Shown piece by piece: positions 9,696-25,000 of a DNA stretch of 64,000 nucleotides (position 1 is its first letter; every line of letters starts with the position of its first letter). The translations under genes and the position numbers were made by a program. The notes beneath the pieces are model-generated. The model had not been told where the DNA came from. It did not search any database and saw only the letters and a list, made by a program, of their open reading frames with translations. The stretch comes from Bifidobacterium eulemuris (GTDB taxonomy: Bacteria > Actinomycetota > Actinomycetes > Actinomycetales > Bifidobacteriaceae). The stretch spans positions 806,001 to 870,000 of the forward strand of contig NZ_CP062938.1 in assembly GCF_014898155.1 (NCBI RefSeq), read 5' to 3'.

Positions 9696-10730
9696 TCAGC
9701 GATGCGTTCCAGCGGAGGATGAGCCGGAGACCGGACCGGAGACAGAGCTGAAGGCCGGACCAGAAACCGAATCGGAGGCTGTGGCACGGGATGTATCGGC
9801 ATCGGAGGACGCGGCTTCGTCATCGGCGTCCATGGCCTCCATCAGCGCCTGACGCACGTCGAGCGCGATCGACTCGGTGGCGGCGGCCAAATCGGCGATG
9901 TCAGGCCCCTGCGAGGCGATCGACCGCGAAACGGTGACCAGCACATTGCCGCGGGTGCCTTTGAACACGGTTTTCAGATCCTCGGCCTCGGCGCCCTGCC
10001 ACCCGAATCCGGGGGAAAGGATGGGACCGGTGAACTTCGACGGATCGATGCCGGTCTCCTTGATCCACTTGCCGATGGTCGCGCCCACGATCAGGCCGAC
10101 CGAGCCCATGCCTTCGATGCCGACGTTATGCTTCTGCGCGGTGCTGGCGATGCCGAACGCCACCGTCTTGCCGTTGTATTCGCCACGTTGGCGGATCGCG
10201 CTTTGCAGGCTGCGCCCTTCCTCGTTCGAGGTCAGGGAGGCGATGAACACGCCGCGGCCGTTGTCGAGCGCGTCGTCGATCAGATTGGCCAGCGAACGCG
10301 CGCCGTAGTACGGCAGCAGGGTGATCGCGTCGGCCAGCAGCGGCGCGCCCGGCTTGAAATAGGCGTCGGCGATGGCGGAGATGGTGGTGGACAGGCCGCC
10401 GTGCAGGCAGTCCACGATGGTGATCATGCCCATCTGGCGGGCCGCGTACAGCACCCGTTCGAGCGCGGCGAAGCCTTTGGATCCGTAACGCTCGAACATG
10501 GGCATCTGGAATTTGACGGCGGCGGCGCGTCCGTTCGCGGCCTGCAGCATACGCATCGCGAACATCTCCGCGCCGTCGGCGTCGACGTTGTAGCCCCAAT
10601 CGGTGAGAAGCTTCCTATGCGGGTCGATGCCGACGCATAGCGGCCCGTATTTGGCCATGGAATTGCTCAGACGCAGTCCGAAATCGGAGCGCAGCGCCCG
10701 GATCTCCTCACTGGTTGGTGCCGTGGTCAT
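9696..10730 (-). CDS. PyrF-family protein (type 2 OMP decarboxylase fold) with altered active site
   Basis: A 344-residue homologue of type 2 orotidine-5'-phosphate decarboxylase, the last step of UMP synthesis. Overall family features are present: GIDPH at the N-terminus, VKFQMPMFERYG, LLPYYGARSL, TSNEEG and the PGFGWQG phosphate-binding loop. However, the catalytic D-x-K-R-G-D motif expected in the second beta strand reads VDCLHGGLSTT, so the catalytic Lys and the second Asp are replaced by Leu and Gly. A Ser/Ala/Glu-rich tail of about 40 residues follows. The stop of carB lies one base upstream, so the genes are translationally coupled. It may be inactive, altered in function, or backed by a second pyrF elsewhere. 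Confidence 0.8.
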   Translation of the reverse strand: MTTAPTSEEIRALRSDFGLRLSNSMAKYGPLCVGIDPHRKLLTDWGYNVDADGAEMFAMRMLQAANGRAAAVKFQMPMFERYGSKGFAALERVLYAARQMGMITIVDCLHGGLSTTISAIADAYFKPGAPLLADAITLLPYYGARSLANLIDDALDNGRGVFIASLTSNEEGRSLQSAIRQRGEYNGKTVAFGIASTAQKHNVGIEGMGSVGLIVGATIGKWIKETGIDPSKFTGPILSPGFGWQGAEAEDLKTVFKGTRGNVLVTVSRSIASQGPDIADLAAATESIALDVRQALMEAMDADDEAASSDADTSRATASDSVSGPAFSSVSGPVSGSSSAGTHR

Positions 10731-10731
10731 G

Positions 10732-14115
<3,384 letters not shown>

Positions 14116-14116
14116 A

Positions 14117-15313
14117 TCACTTACCTTCCTTGTTGCTCTTCATAAGATCAACGAAACGGTCGAACAGATAGGCGGCATCGTGCGGGCCGGCCGCGGCCTC
14201 CGGATGGTACTGCACGGAGAACGCGGGGATGTCCACGCACTGCAGGCCCTCGACCACGTCGTCGTTCAAGTCGATATGGCTGACGAACACCTTGCCGTAC
14301 TTGCCGTGTTCGTGCGGGGCGGGCACCGGGTCGCCGATCGGAGCGTCGACGGCGAAGCCGTGGTTGTGGGCGGTGACCTCGACCTTGCCGGTGGTCACGT
14401 CCTTGACTGGCTGGTTAATGCCGCGGTGGCCGAACTTGAGCTTGTAGGTGCCGAAGCCGAGCGCGCGGCCGAGCAGCTGGTTGCCGAAGCAGATGCCGAA
14501 GAACGGGTAGCCGGCGTCGAGCACGCGGCGCAGCAGCTCCACCTCCGGATCGGCCTGCTCGGGATCGCCGGGGCCGTTGGAGAAGAACACGCCATCGGGA
14601 TGCAGGTCCTCCAGCTCGTCGAAGGTGATGGTGGACGGCACGACGTGCACGCGGCAGCCGCGTTCGGCCATGCGGTGCGGGGTCATCGCCTTGATGCCCA
14701 GATCCACGGCGGCGACGGTGAACAGCGGCTCCTTGCCTTCGAATTCGCCGGCCGGATCGATGGTGTAGGTCTCGTTGGTGCTGACCTCGTCGTACAGGCT
14801 CAGCCCCTGCATCTGCGGGGTGGTCTTCACGTCGGCCAGCAGCGCGTCGATGGTTTTGGGCGCGCCGGACTCGTCGAGCAGCGCCTCGCCGGAGTAGATG
14901 CCGGCGCGCATCACGCCCGCCGAACGCAGGTGTCGTACCAGTTTGCGGGTGTCGATATGGCTGATGCCGACGATGCCCTGCGCGACGAGATCGTCGTCGA
15001 GGCTGCCGGTGGCGCGCCAGTTGCTCACATTCGGACTGGGATCGCGCACCACATAGCCGGCCACCCAGATACGGGCGGACTCGGGGTCCTCCTGGTTGAT
15101 GCCGGTGTCGCCGATATGCGGGAAGGTCTGCACGACGATCTGGCGGTCGTAGCTGGGATCGGTCAACGTCTCCTGATAACCGGTCATGCCGGTCGCGAAC
15201 ACGATCTCACCGGTGGTCCTGCCCAACGCGCCATACGGCTCGCCGACATAGACCTGCCCATCCTCCAACACAAGAACTGCATCATCCTGCGAATAATTCG
15301 CGTTCTGGCTCAC
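14117..15313 (-). CDS. carA: Carbamoyl-phosphate synthase small (glutaminase) subunit
   Basis: Hydrolyses glutamine to supply ammonia to CarB. The class I amidotransferase triad is visible: the nucleophile Cys in [12 protein letters not shown], and His and Glu in SVQYHPEA. The GTG at 15313 ([12 protein letters not shown]) follows AAGGGGG at a proper distance and gives 398 residues, the usual length. An open frame continues 35 codons upstream through the nusB terminator and is not credible. It leads the carA-carB-pyrF-gmk operon. Confidence 0.95.
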   Translation of the reverse strand: MSQNANYSQDDAVLVLEDGQVYVGEPYGALGRTTGEIVFATGMTGYQETLTDPSYDRQIVVQTFPHIGDTGINQEDPESARIWVAGYVVRDPSPNVSNWRATGSLDDDLVAQGIVGISHIDTRKLVRHLRSAGVMRAGIYSGEALLDESGAPKTIDALLADVKTTPQMQGLSLYDEVSTNETYTIDPAGEFEGKEPLFTVAAVDLGIKAMTPHRMAERGCRVHVVPSTITFDELEDLHPDGVFFSNGPGDPEQADPEVELLRRVLDAGYPFFGICFGNQLLGRALGFGTYKLKFGHRGINQPVKDVTTGKVEVTAHNHGFAVDAPIGDPVPAPHEHGKYGKVFVSHIDLNDDVVEGLQCVDIPAFSVQYHPEAAAGPHDAAYLFDRFVDLMKSNKEGK

Positions 15314-15386
15314 CAAAGCCCCCTTGTCGATTTCGGGTATTCGTACCAAGACTAGCGGCCGGCGCAGACGCTGCGACCGCTCAAAA

Positions 15387-15416
15387 GAACGCCTCCCGTG
15401 TTGCGGGGAGGCGTTC
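15387..15416 (-). terminator. Terminator between nusB and carA
   Basis: An 11-bp perfect stem (GAACGCCTCCC with its complement) is followed on the minus strand by TTTTGAG. It sits immediately after nusB and shows that carA is transcribed separately. Confidence 0.8.
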
Positions 15417-15426
15417 ATACAAACAA

Positions 15427-15966
15427 TCAGTCGGCCGTCTCTTCGGACGGCTCGGACACCGGATCTGCGGATGCGGACGGGTCCGTCCGCTCATCCGAAT
15501 CGGATGGTTCGGATGCGTCGGACGCATCGGACGCGTCATCCACATCCTCCGCAGCGGCCACGGGATGATCCTTGGCGTGGCACACGGCGGACAGCAATCC
15601 GTGGATGAAGGCCGGCGAATCGTCGTCGCTCAGCGTTTTCGCCAACGACAGCGCCTCGTCGATGGCCACCTTGTCGGGAACCTCCTCGTTGAAGAGGATC
15701 TCCCACACGGCGATGCGCAGGATGTTGCGGTCCACAACCGCCATGCGACGCACCTTCCAGCCGGTGGAATGCTCGTCCAGAGTGGCGTCGATGTCGCGGC
15801 CGTGCTCGGCCACGCCGCGTACGATCTCGATGGCGTATTCGGGAAGCGGCGTCTGCGCGCCGGGCTCCTTGATGCGCTCCTCAAGCAGCGACGTGAAGCT
15901 CTGCGACTTCTCGTCCGCCTCATACAGCGTGTTCAGAGCCCTTTTGCGAGCGGTGGAACGTGCCAT
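15427..15966 (-). CDS. nusB: Transcription antitermination factor NusB
   Basis: NusB binds boxA RNA with NusE (S10) to support antitermination of rRNA operons. The 179 residues begin [21 protein letters not shown], the family's first helix. The [40 protein letters not shown] core (split by motif) is intact, followed by [10 protein letters not shown] roughly 35-residue acidic Asp/Ser-rich tail extends beyond the usual end, as in some actinobacteria. It lies 93 bases after efp on the same strand, a conserved pairing. Confidence 0.94.
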   Translation of the reverse strand: MARSTARKRALNTLYEADEKSQSFTSLLEERIKEPGAQTPLPEYAIEIVRGVAEHGRDIDATLDEHSTGWKVRRMAVVDRNILRIAVWEILFNEEVPDKVAIDEALSLAKTLSDDDSPAFIHGLLSAVCHAKDHPVAAAEDVDDASDASDASEPSDSDERTDPSASADPVSEPSEETAD

Positions 15967-16059
15967 GAATGGCTTTCTCCTTGTGTAGTCGTCCGTGCGG
16001 TGGTCGTTCGCGCGTCCGCTTTCGCGGCGCGTGATGCGAGTGGGTCAGATGACCGGCGA

Positions 16060-16635
16060 TCAGCCGTTTTCGCGGCCGGTGTAGGAACCGTCGGTGGTGT
16101 TCACCTTGACGCGGTCGCCCTCGTTGATGAACAGCGGCACCTGGATCTCGGCGCCGGTCTCCACGGTGGCGGGCTTGGTGCCGGCGTTGGAGCGGTTGCC
16201 CTGCAGGCCCGGCTCGGTGTGGGTGATGGTCAGCACCACGGAGCCCGGCAGCTCGACGGACAGCGGCACGTCGTTGTTGAACGACACGATGCAGTCGGTG
16301 CCTTCGAGCAGGAACTTGGCCTGGTCGCCCACGAGGGTCTTGGGAACCATCACCTGGTCGTAGGTGGTCATGTCCATGAACACGAAGTTGTCGCCGTCCT
16401 CGTAGGAGTACTGCAGCGTGCGGTTGTCCACGGTTTCGAAGTCGATCTTCATGCCCGCGTTGAAGGTCTTGTCGACGATCTTGCCCGAGAGCACGTTCTT
16501 GAGGGTGGTACGCACGAAGGCGGGGCCCTTGCCCGGCTTGACGTGCTGGAACTTGGTGACGGCCCACAGCTGGCCGTCAAGGTTCAGGACGGAACCGTTC
16601 TTGATGTCATTGGTAGTCTGTGCCACTTGAGTCAC
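16060..16635 (-). CDS. efp: Elongation factor P
   Basis: EF-P rescues ribosomes stalled at proline runs. It has 191 residues: a KOW-like N-terminal domain, then two OB folds. The tip loop reads KPGKGPAF, the palindromic PGKGP form seen in actinobacterial EF-P that works with an unmodified Lys; no modification enzyme gene is nearby. The C-terminal signature [20 protein letters not shown] is complete. It pairs with nusB downstream. Confidence 0.96.
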   Translation of the reverse strand: MTQVAQTTNDIKNGSVLNLDGQLWAVTKFQHVKPGKGPAFVRTTLKNVLSGKIVDKTFNAGMKIDFETVDNRTLQYSYEDGDNFVFMDMTTYDQVMVPKTLVGDQAKFLLEGTDCIVSFNNDVPLSVELPGSVVLTITHTEPGLQGNRSNAGTKPATVETGAEIQVPLFINEGDRVKVNTTDGSYTGRENG

Positions 16636-16890
16636 CTTAATCTACTGGCCGCATAGGGCCGACCTCTTAAAAAATGCCTTGCCAATTATGCCATATCCCC
16701 TAGAACTCCTCGTCTCCGGCCGGAGTATCCCCGACTCGCCGCCCTCACGCGCCGCGTCACCGCCCCGCCACCGGGCCAGTCATTCTAAGCGGAGAACGTT
16801 CTTCCTACCATCCCAAGCGGAGGGCGTATCCCTCAGTTGACGGTTTGCTAACCCTGCCGGCTAACCTTTAGTCCCCACCGCATACCTCTT

Positions 16891-17252
16891 AGCGTGGATG
16901 AAACGACAGCTAATAGCGATTCATCCACGCTAACAGTCGCGTCAGCGTGGATGAATCGTCAATAAGTAACATGTCGGCCACGCTCGGCATGCTCACTGTG
17001 GATGGAACGACAGTAATCTACGATTCGTCCACGATAAAGGACATGTCAGCGTGGACGAATCGACAGCAAATGCCATATCATCCACACTCAATATGTCTAG
17101 CGTGGTCGAAATGGCAGTGAGTCACGATTGGTCCACAATGACAACTGCGTCAGTATGGATGGATTGACAGTTAGTGACGATTCTCCCACGCTCAACGAAC
17201 CTCATCGTGGATGAATCACCAGTATGTGTGAAACGCCCCACGCTCATGCAGC
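16891..17252. repeat. Seven tandem imperfect palindromes of ~52 bp (in the 16636-17349 gap)
   Basis: Units start at 16891, 16944, 16995, 17048, 17099, 17152 and 17204, so spacing alternates 53, 51, 53, 51, 53, 52. Each begins near AGCGTGGATGAATCGACAG and ends near CGATTCATCCACGCT, so every unit can fold back on itself. Odd and even units form two subtypes with different 3' ends. The block lies between the tuf terminator and efp. The rest of the 714-bp gap (16636-16890) has no gene and a few GCGGAG-type remnants. Confidence 0.85.
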
Positions 17253-17274
17253 CTTGCACAAAGGCGCTATACGA

Positions 17275-17307
17275 CGAGACCCCAGCCCGAAAGGGACTGG
17301 GGTCTCG
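17275..17307 (-). terminator. tuf terminator
   Basis: An 11-bp stem, CGAGACCCCAG with its complement, around a loop. It lies 43 bases beyond the EF-Tu stop codon. The T run is poor. Confidence 0.65.
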
Positions 17308-17349
17308 CGAACGCTACGTTCTAGCGCGTGTCAGATCCGCTGATGGAAA

Positions 17350-18549
17350 TCAGGCGAGGATCTTGGTGACACGGCCGGAGCCGACGGTGTGGCCACCCTC
17401 GCGCACAGCGAAGGTCAGGCCTTCCTCCATAGCGATGGGCTGGATCAGCTCAACGGTGAAGGTGGCGTGGTCGCCCGGCTGCACCATCTCGACGCCCTGC
17501 GGCAGCTCGATGACGCCGGTCACGTCGGTGGTACGGAAGTAGAACTGCGGACGGTAGTTGGAGAAGAACGGCGAGTGACGGCCGCCCTCGTCCTTGGTCA
17601 GCACGTAGACTTCACCCTCGAACTTGGTGTGCGGGGTGACGGTGCCCGGCTTGGCCAGAACCTGACCACGCTCGACATCGGTACGGTTGATGCCGCGGAG
17701 CAGCAGACCGGTGTTGTCGCCGGCCTCGCAGGCGTCCATGGTCTTGTGGAACGTCTCGATGGAGGTCACAGTGGTGCTCTGGGTCTCGCGGATACCGACG
17801 ATCTCGACCGGGGAGTTGACGGCCAGCTGGCCACGCTCCACACGGCCGGTCACCACGGTGCCACGGCCGGAGATGGTGAAGACGTCCTCGATCGGCATCA
17901 GGAACGGCTTGTCCAGATCGTGGGTCGGGGTCGGGATGTACTCGTCGACGGCGTTCATGAGTTCCTTGACGGACTCAACCCACTTGTCGTGGTTGGGCTC
18001 TTCGTCGTGCAGGGCGCCGTAGGCGGAGGTGTGGATCACCGGGCAGTCGCGGTCGAAGCCGTTCTCCTCGAGGAGGTCGCGGACTTCTTCTTCGACGAGC
18101 TCGATGAGCTCCTCATCCTCAACCATGTCGCACTTGTTCAGGGCGACGAGGATGCGCGGCACGCCCACCTGGCGGGCGAGCAGCACGTGCTCGCGGGTCT
18201 GGGCCATCGGGCCGTCGGTGGCGGCCACAACGAGGATGGCGCCATCCATCTGAGCGGCGCCGGTGATCATGTTCTTCACGAAGTCGGCGTGGCCCGGGCA
18301 GTCCACGTGGGCGTAGTGACGCTCAGCGGTCTGGTACTCGATGTGGGCGATGTTGATGGTGATACCACGCTGCTGCTCTTCCGGAGCGGCATCGATCTGG
18401 TTGAAGTCGTAAGCCGGGTTGACATCCGGGTACTCTTCATGCAGCACCTTGGAGATGGCCGCGGTCAGGGTGGTCTTACCGTGATCGACGTGGCCGATGG
18501 TGCCGATGTTAACGTGCGGCTTAGTACGCTCGTACTTTTCCTTTGCCAT
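17350..18549 (-). CDS. tuf: Elongation factor Tu
   Basis: Delivers aminoacyl-tRNA to the ribosome as a GTP complex. At 399 residues it shows G1 GHVDHGKT, G3 DCPGHADF, G4 NKCDM and the EF-Tu beta-barrel domains ending [13 protein letters not shown]. It is the last gene of the str operon, 134 bases after fusA, with a hairpin in that gap that may adjust its level or mark a separate tuf promoter. Confidence 0.98.
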   Translation of the reverse strand: MAKEKYERTKPHVNIGTIGHVDHGKTTLTAAISKVLHEEYPDVNPAYDFNQIDAAPEEQQRGITINIAHIEYQTAERHYAHVDCPGHADFVKNMITGAAQMDGAILVVAATDGPMAQTREHVLLARQVGVPRILVALNKCDMVEDEELIELVEEEVRDLLEENGFDRDCPVIHTSAYGALHDEEPNHDKWVESVKELMNAVDEYIPTPTHDLDKPFLMPIEDVFTISGRGTVVTGRVERGQLAVNSPVEIVGIRETQSTTVTSIETFHKTMDACEAGDNTGLLLRGINRTDVERGQVLAKPGTVTPHTKFEGEVYVLTKDEGGRHSPFFSNYRPQFYFRTTDVTGVIELPQGVEMVQPGDHATFTVELIQPIAMEEGLTFAVREGGHTVGSGRVTKILA

Positions 18550-18618
18550 TACTTTGTCCTCCTGGACGTTTCGTAGGTTTACTGGGTTTCTGGGTTTCGT
18601 GCCACATTGGTGCCAGAA

Positions 18619-18654
18619 CCCAGTCAGCGGTACAACATACTACCGCTGACTGGG
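18619..18654 (-). terminator. Hairpin between fusA and tuf
   Basis: A perfect 14-bp stem, CCCAGTCAGCGGTA with its complement, and an eight-base loop, followed on minus by TTCTGGC. A partial terminator or mRNA-processing point is likely, because tuf is needed in excess over fusA. Confidence 0.65.
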
Positions 18655-18683
18655 GACTGATGCCACCTTTGCGGCTACGCGTG

Positions 18684-20810
18684 TCACTCGCCGCGCTGGG
18701 CCTTGATGATTTCCTCGGAGACGCTCTTCGGCACCTCGTCGTAGGAATCCATCTGCATGGTGAACATGGCGCGGCCCTGGGTCTTGGAGCGCAGGTCGCC
18801 GATGTAGCCGAACATCTCGGACAGCGGCACCTTGGCGTCGATGACCTTCACACCGGTCGCGTCGGACATCTTGGTGATGTTGCCGCGGCGCTGGTTCAGA
18901 TCGCCGATGACCTCGCCCATGTAGTCTTCGGGCGTACGCACTTCGACGGCCATGATGGGCTCGAGGATGACCGGCTTCGCCTTGGGAGCGGCCTCCTTGA
19001 AGCACATGGAGCCAGCGAGCTTGAAGGCCATTTCCGAGGAGTCGACCGGGTGCATCTGGCCGTCGGTGACGGTGGCCTTGACGCCCACGACCGGGAAGCC
19101 GGCGAGGATGCCGGATTCCATGGCTTCCTTGACACCGGCCTCGATCGGGCCGATGAACTCGTTGGAGATGTGGCCGCCGGTGACGGCGTTCTCGAACTCG
19201 AAGGTCTTGCCCTCGGTGGTGTCGAGCGGCTCGAAGTTCATCAGGACCTTCGCGAACTGGCCGGAACCACCGGTCTGCTTCTTGTGCGTGTAGCCCTGGT
19301 CCATGACGGCCTTGCGGATCGTCTCGCGGTAGGCGACCTGCGGCTTGCCCTGGTTGCACTCGACCTTGAACTCACGGCGCATACGGTCGACGATGATGTC
19401 GAGCTGGAGCTCGCCCATGCCGGCGATCAGCGTCTGGCCGGACTCTTCGTCGGTGGAGACCTGGAAGGTCGGATCCTCTTCGGAGAGCTTGGCGAGGGCG
19501 ATGCCCATCTTCTCCTGGTCGGCCTTGGTCTTCGGCTCGACGGCCACCTGGATCACGGGATCCGGGAAGGTCATGGAGTCGAGGGTGATCGGAGCGTCGA
19601 GGGCGCACAGGGTGTCGCCCGTGGTGACGTTCTTCAGGCCCACGAAGGTGTAGATGTTGCCGGCCGAAGCCTCGTCCACCGGGTTCTCCTTGTCGGCGTG
19701 CATCTGGAAGATCTTGCCGACGCGCTCCTTCTTGGAGCGGGTGGAGTCGAGCACGGAGTCGCCCTGCTTGACGGCGCCGGAGTAGACGCGCACGAACACG
19801 AGCTTGCCGTAGAACGGGTGGGTGGAGATCTTGAAGACCAGAGCCGAGAACGGATCGGACTTGACCGGCTTGCGGTCGATCTCAACGGTTTCGTCCTTCG
19901 GATCGTAGCCCTGGATGGCGGGCACGTCCTCGGGGCTCGGCAGGTAGTCGATCACGCCGTCGAGCATGGGCTGCACGCCCTTGTCCTTGAACGCGGAGCC
20001 GCAGAAGACCGGGAAGGCTTCCTTGTTGATGGTCAGCTCGCGGACACCGGCGCGGATGTCCTCCTTGGACAGGTCGCCGTCCTCGAAGAACTTGTTCATC
20101 AGGTCGTCGTTCGCCTCGGCGGCGGCCTCGACCAGCTGCTCGTGGTATTCCTGGGCCTTGTCCTTGAGGTCGTCCGGGATCTCGGTGGTGTCGTACTTGG
20201 CGCCGAGCTCCTCGAGGCCGTTCCACACGTAGGCCTTCATCTCGACCAGGTCGACCACGCCGGTGAACTCGTTCTCGGAGCCGATCGGCAGCTGCATGAC
20301 CAGCGGGGTGGCACCCAGCTTGTCCTTGATGGTGTCGACAGAGTAGTAGAAGTTCGCGCCCAGCTTATCCATCTTGTTGATGAAGCAGATACGCGGAACG
20401 CCGTACTTGTCAGCCTGACGCCACACGGTCTCGGACTGGGGCTCCACGCCTTCCTTGCCGTCGAACACGGCCACGGCACCATCGAGCACGCGCAGGGAGC
20501 GCTCCACCTCGGCCGTGAAGTCCACGTGGCCGGGGGTGTCGATGATGTTGATCTGGAACTTGTCCTTGGTGTCGTGGGACTGGCGGCTCCAGAAGCAGGT
20601 GGTGGCGGCGGACTGGATGGTGATGCCGCGCTCCTGCTCCTGCTCCATGAAGTCCATCGTCGAGGCGCCGTCGTGGGTCTCGCCGATCTTGTAGTTCTTA
20701 CCGGTGTAGAACAGGATGCGCTCGGTGGTGGTGGTCTTACCGGCATCGATGTGCGCCATGATGCCGATGTTGCGGACGTGGTTAAGGTCCGAAAGCACCT
20801 CTTCAGCCAT
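18684..20810 (-). CDS. fusA: Elongation factor G
   Basis: Translocase GTPase of 708 residues. G1 is [10 protein letters not shown]3 DTPGHVDF, G4 NKMDK, and domain IV includes [17 protein letters not shown]. It follows rpsG by 30 bases in the str operon and is of normal length and composition. Confidence 0.98.
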   Translation of the reverse strand: MAEEVLSDLNHVRNIGIMAHIDAGKTTTTERILFYTGKNYKIGETHDGASTMDFMEQEQERGITIQSAATTCFWSRQSHDTKDKFQINIIDTPGHVDFTAEVERSLRVLDGAVAVFDGKEGVEPQSETVWRQADKYGVPRICFINKMDKLGANFYYSVDTIKDKLGATPLVMQLPIGSENEFTGVVDLVEMKAYVWNGLEELGAKYDTTEIPDDLKDKAQEYHEQLVEAAAEANDDLMNKFFEDGDLSKEDIRAGVRELTINKEAFPVFCGSAFKDKGVQPMLDGVIDYLPSPEDVPAIQGYDPKDETVEIDRKPVKSDPFSALVFKISTHPFYGKLVFVRVYSGAVKQGDSVLDSTRSKKERVGKIFQMHADKENPVDEASAGNIYTFVGLKNVTTGDTLCALDAPITLDSMTFPDPVIQVAVEPKTKADQEKMGIALAKLSEEDPTFQVSTDEESGQTLIAGMGELQLDIIVDRMRREFKVECNQGKPQVAYRETIRKAVMDQGYTHKKQTGGSGQFAKVLMNFEPLDTTEGKTFEFENAVTGGHISNEFIGPIEAGVKEAMESGILAGFPVVGVKATVTDGQMHPVDSSEMAFKLAGSMCFKEAAPKAKPVILEPIMAVEVRTPEDYMGEVIGDLNQRRGNITKMSDATGVKVIDAKVPLSEMFGYIGDLRSKTQGRAMFTMQMDSYDEVPKSVSEEIIKAQRGE

Positions 20811-20840
20811 TGTTTTTCCTTAAACTTGTGGTTCGAGTGA

Positions 20841-21311
20841 TTACCAGCGGTAATGGGCGAAGGCCTTGTTGGCTTCGGCCATCTTGTGGGTGTCCTCGCG
20901 ACGCTTCACGGAAGCGCCGAGGCCGTTGGAGGCGTCGAGGATCTCGTTGGCGAGACGCTCGGCCATGGTCTTCTCACGACGGGCGCGGGAGAAGTCGGTC
21001 AGCCAGCGCAGCGACAGGGTGTTGGCGCGGGCGGGCTTCACCTCGACAGGCACCTGGTAGGTGGCGCCACCGACACGGCGGGAACGCACCTCGAGGGACG
21101 GACGGATGTTGTCCAGCGCGCGCTTGAGCACGGCCACGGGCTCCTGGTCGGTCTTCTCCTTGACCATATCGAGCGCGGAGTAGACGATGTCCTCGGCGAT
21201 CGACTTCTTGCCGTCGAGCAGAATCTTGTTGATGAGCTGGGCCACCACGGTCGAGCCGTAGATCGGATCGGGCAGCAGCTGGTGCTTCTTAGCGGGTCCT
21301 TTACGTGACAT
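20841..21311 (-). CDS. rpsG: 30S ribosomal protein S7
   Basis: A 156-residue S7, which nucleates the 3' domain of 16S rRNA. It begins [19 protein letters not shown] and holds the family segment [14 protein letters not shown], ending FAHYRW. Five bases separate it from rpsL. Confidence 0.97.
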   Translation of the reverse strand: MSRKGPAKKHQLLPDPIYGSTVVAQLINKILLDGKKSIAEDIVYSALDMVKEKTDQEPVAVLKRALDNIRPSLEVRSRRVGGATYQVPVEVKPARANTLSLRWLTDFSRARREKTMAERLANEILDASNGLGASVKRREDTHKMAEANKAFAHYRW

Positions 21312-21316
21312 ATCTC

Positions 21317-21688
21317 TTACTTCGCCTTCTTTGCTCCGTACAGGGAACGACCCTGCTTGCGGTCCTTGACGCCCTGGGTATCGAGCGCGCCACGCACGAT
21401 GTGGTAGCGCACGCCCGGCAGATCCTTGACACGGCCGCCGCGCACGAGCACGATGGAGTGCTCCTGCAGGTTGTGGCCCTCGCCCGGGATGTAGGCGGTG
21501 ACTTCGATGCCCGAGCTCAGACGCACACGAGCGACCTTACGCAGAGCCGAGTTCGGCTTCTTCGGGGTGGTGGTATACACACGGGTGCACACGCCGCGGC
21601 GCAGCGGGCTGCCCTTCAGGGCCAAAGTCTTCGACTTCTTCGGCTTGGCCTGACGTCCCTTACGGACGAGCTGTTCAATCGTAGGCAA
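21317..21688 (-). CDS. rpsL: 30S ribosomal protein S12
   Basis: A 123-residue decoding-centre protein. [11 protein letters not shown] opens it. The streptomycin-related Lys positions are wild type in [13 protein letters not shown] and in the [10 protein letters not shown] segment. First gene of the str operon. Confidence 0.98.
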   Translation of the reverse strand: MPTIEQLVRKGRQAKPKKSKTLALKGSPLRRGVCTRVYTTTPKKPNSALRKVARVRLSSGIEVTAYIPGEGHNLQEHSIVLVRGGRVKDLPGVRYHIVRGALDTQGVKDRKQGRSLYGAKKAK

Positions 21689-21921
21689 CTTGAATTCTCC
21701 GATTCAGTGGTTTCTCTTGGCTTCGTGAGGCCGCCGCACCGCAGCCACACTTCCCCTTGCCTCCGAGACCCTATAGGTCCGAATCGGAAAAGATAGCCAC
21801 TGTCCACCGGCCCGATGGCCCGCTGTCCTCCAACCGCCGCATTACTGCGTGGCTCTCGCCGGACGGGCGGGATATCCCAACGCGCACGCCTGTCACATAA
21901 GGCATGCCGCTGGCACACACA

Positions 21922-21950
21922 AATATCTATGATACACGCGCCTCGGACAA
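21922..21950 (-). promoter_or_regulatory. Candidate promoter of the str operon (in the 21689-22000 gap)
   Basis: On the minus strand TTGTCC is separated by 17 bases from GATATT, four of six matches to the -10 consensus, about 235 bases before rpsL. The rest of this 312-bp gap has no gene that I can support. Confidence 0.35.
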
Positions 21951-22000
21951 TGGCTCGCCGGGCGGCCGAGGCGACTGCCGACCGGCGAGCTAAGGCCGGG

Positions 22001-25000
22001 TCAGAACCGAGACCTGACGGATGCGGCGACGGTACGGCGGTGCTTGAGCCAGGCCGCCACGCCCAACGCCGCCACCAGCAGGGACGGCACGATCACCTTC
22101 ATCAGCCAAGGCTTGGTACCGGTCAGCGGCAGCTGCGACACCGGCGGATAGATCGAGCCCGTCGTCGTGTACTGTGCGTACATCGTCTTGTCAGCGGCAG
22201 CATCGGTGATCACCACTTGATCCCCGGCATTATATGTTGAGGTGGGGTTGGTGGATGCGTCGCCCCAGATTTTGCCGTCTGTGCCGCCAAGCTTGACGGT
22301 TTGGGTGCTGTACAGATCTTTCACCGTCCAAGTGAGCGTGCCTTCGACGGCGTTGGCCGATAGCTGTGCCGCAGGCAACTGATACTTGTCATACAAGTAC
22401 TTGCCTGTGTGCTGCACGCTCTGCGCGGCGTCCAGCTTCGGGTTCGCAATCGACACCTGATTGAATCCTATGCCGTCCCTATTCGTGTTGTATTTCACCT
22501 TCTGCTCGTCGGTCAGCACTTGCCGGTACATCGCGCAGGTCAGGTAGCCGTCCGTGCTCGGATTGGTCGCCGTCTTGGGGCTCATCCGATTCAGATCGTT
22601 CATGGCCTTCCAAGCGGCTTTGTTCACATCCGTCTCGTCGGCGAGCAATTGGTCCGACGTTTTGGTGCTGACCAGCTTGTAGGTGACACCGCTGACAGTC
22701 AGATCATCTTGAAGCACCGTGGTGTAGTCGTAGGTACTGGCTATCCAACCTTTGTCATAGGTGGCGGCCAGCGGCACAATATACGTCATATCCACGGTGT
22801 AGTTCGACAACTGGTCACTGAGTTCAGTCCATCCATAGCCGCCGTCCGCACTGTAGGTCTGCGTGTAGGCCCGTCCGAACTTGGCTGTGGAGGTCTGCAG
22901 CGATGCGTCTTGCGACCATTGGGCCACCAGCATGATGCCGTCGGCGTTCGCGGGCATCATGCTCATGAGTTTGGCCAATGGCACCCGTTCGCCGTTCTGC
23001 AGCAGATTGCCGGCATAGCCATTGCCTGTGGTGAACACCTCTCCCTGATCCACGGTGCACGAACTGGTGTCGGTATTCCAACTGCACCAATGGGGGTTCC
23101 ATCCATGGAAATACCATGCGCCGTCTTCGTCGCTAGCGCGCTCCGGTTTTAGATAATTCACCTGCATGGATGCCGTCGACACATCCACGCCCGCCAAGCC
23201 CAAGGTCATATCACTGGGAACCGTGTTGGAGTCCACTCCGCTCTCAGGCGCATCGTAATGCACGTAATAGGTGACCATATCCGCCGTGATATTCAACGTC
23301 AACGGCTGCCATGCGGCATAATAATCGTCATTAGCGGTACCCGCATTTCTGCCGGAAATATATTGGACACTAAGTCGGCAAGTCAGCCATACTGTGGAAT
23401 CCGGGAATGTACCCTGCACGCAATAAACCCCATCACCACTAGCATTCTGCCACACCTTCTCATTAGCAGCGTTTCCAGGATCCTCGTTTGCAAATTTGGC
23501 AGCCTGAATTGAAGAGGAGGTGTCTTGCGGATAGCTGAAATCCAACTCTGTATCTAGGTGATACTTAGAGAAACTGATTTTAAGGTTCGAATAGCCGGAC
23601 AACGTTTTCATACGGAAATACTTCACGTCATTGTTCGCAGTCCAACCTGCACTATAGATGCCGGAGGTAGGGGTCCACTTGTCGTTCAAATAGGTCTGCA
23701 CATCCGACACGCCGGACTCACCACCGAGCAGCACGGCGCGGTTTGTGGTCCACGCATAGTTCACTTGCACCTGCATATCAGTGCCGACGTTCTCGATGAC
23801 GATCAGATATGGCGTTGAACTCAGCGCGTTCGTGGGTGCGATTCTGTCCACGTTCGTATTGTCATAGTCACCATAACCGCCAAGTCGCGGAGAATAATTA
23901 CGCCAGCGGGCGGCCATCTCGCAGACGGTAACGATCGCGCCGCTCAACGCACCGGTCGTCAGTTCCTGGGTCGCGCACTGCGTGCCGTTTTGCCAGTCAG
24001 CGGACGTCATCACCTCTCCACTGTGCAGTCCATTACTTCCGGACTGTCCTGGCTGGCCCTTCCACGAGGGAATCGCGACTTTCTCCGAGGTGACGTCATC
24101 TCCCGCGCATGCGTTGGTCGCGGAACCCGCAGTTGATAGGGCGCATACGGTCAGACTGGCCATAATCTGTGTGGAGCCTTGCCTGAGTCGATTCTTATTG
24201 TTGCCAGATTGATTCGCGACATACCACGTATCCACGTACGAGACCAGAGCCACCGTGCCACCAACACCCACGCTGTCATTCAACGATGTCGTTGAAACAA
24301 GCTCAGATTGGGTCCGCAGATATGTCGCAGTATTGGACGTTGTCATCCCCGTTTTGGCGGAATCATTGCGAACGGCAGTACCAGATGTCGCGCCGTTGCC
24401 GAGAGCGGCACCGTTGATGGCGTCATTAAGCTGAGTGACGAACCCTTCACTATTGCGGTCGGCATTGGCATTCTGCCCGTCCCACTCATACCGACTGCTC
24501 TCAGTTATACTTCCGCTGGGATTGCTGGCAGTGATGCCATTGAATTCGTCATAAAGTCCCCTGATCTCACTGGCAGAGACGCGGTTGCCGGTATTGGCAG
24601 CAGGCAAATAGGCTCGTGCCCACACACGGGAACCGCCACCGTTTCGCCCGGCCGACCAGCTTGAAGGGGTTGTTTCAATTGCCTCAGGCGTCACTTTCGC
24701 ACCGACGGTAACCGTCGAAGAGCCTGCGGTCATCGTTTCGCGCACGATGATGGTCATCGTGTTATCCCATTTGGTAACGTTCGGGGCGCTGTCAGTTGCT
24801 GTCGCGCTGCTGGTCAGCGTCTGCGTAAGCCCATCGTCGGCTGCGACCGCGGTCGTGGTCTTCTTGGTCACAGTCGCATTGGCCGTGGTGTCCTGACTGA
24901 AAATCAGATTGTCGCTAGTCAGATACGCGCTCACATTAGCGTTGCTGCAATCCGCGATCGCTTCGGGCACGACATAGACCTCCAACGTGCTTGCCACGGT

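Noticed and set aside
16891..17252. CRISPR array
   Set aside because: Repeats are diverged along their whole length, spacing alternates 51/53, there are no unique spacers and no cas genes nearby.
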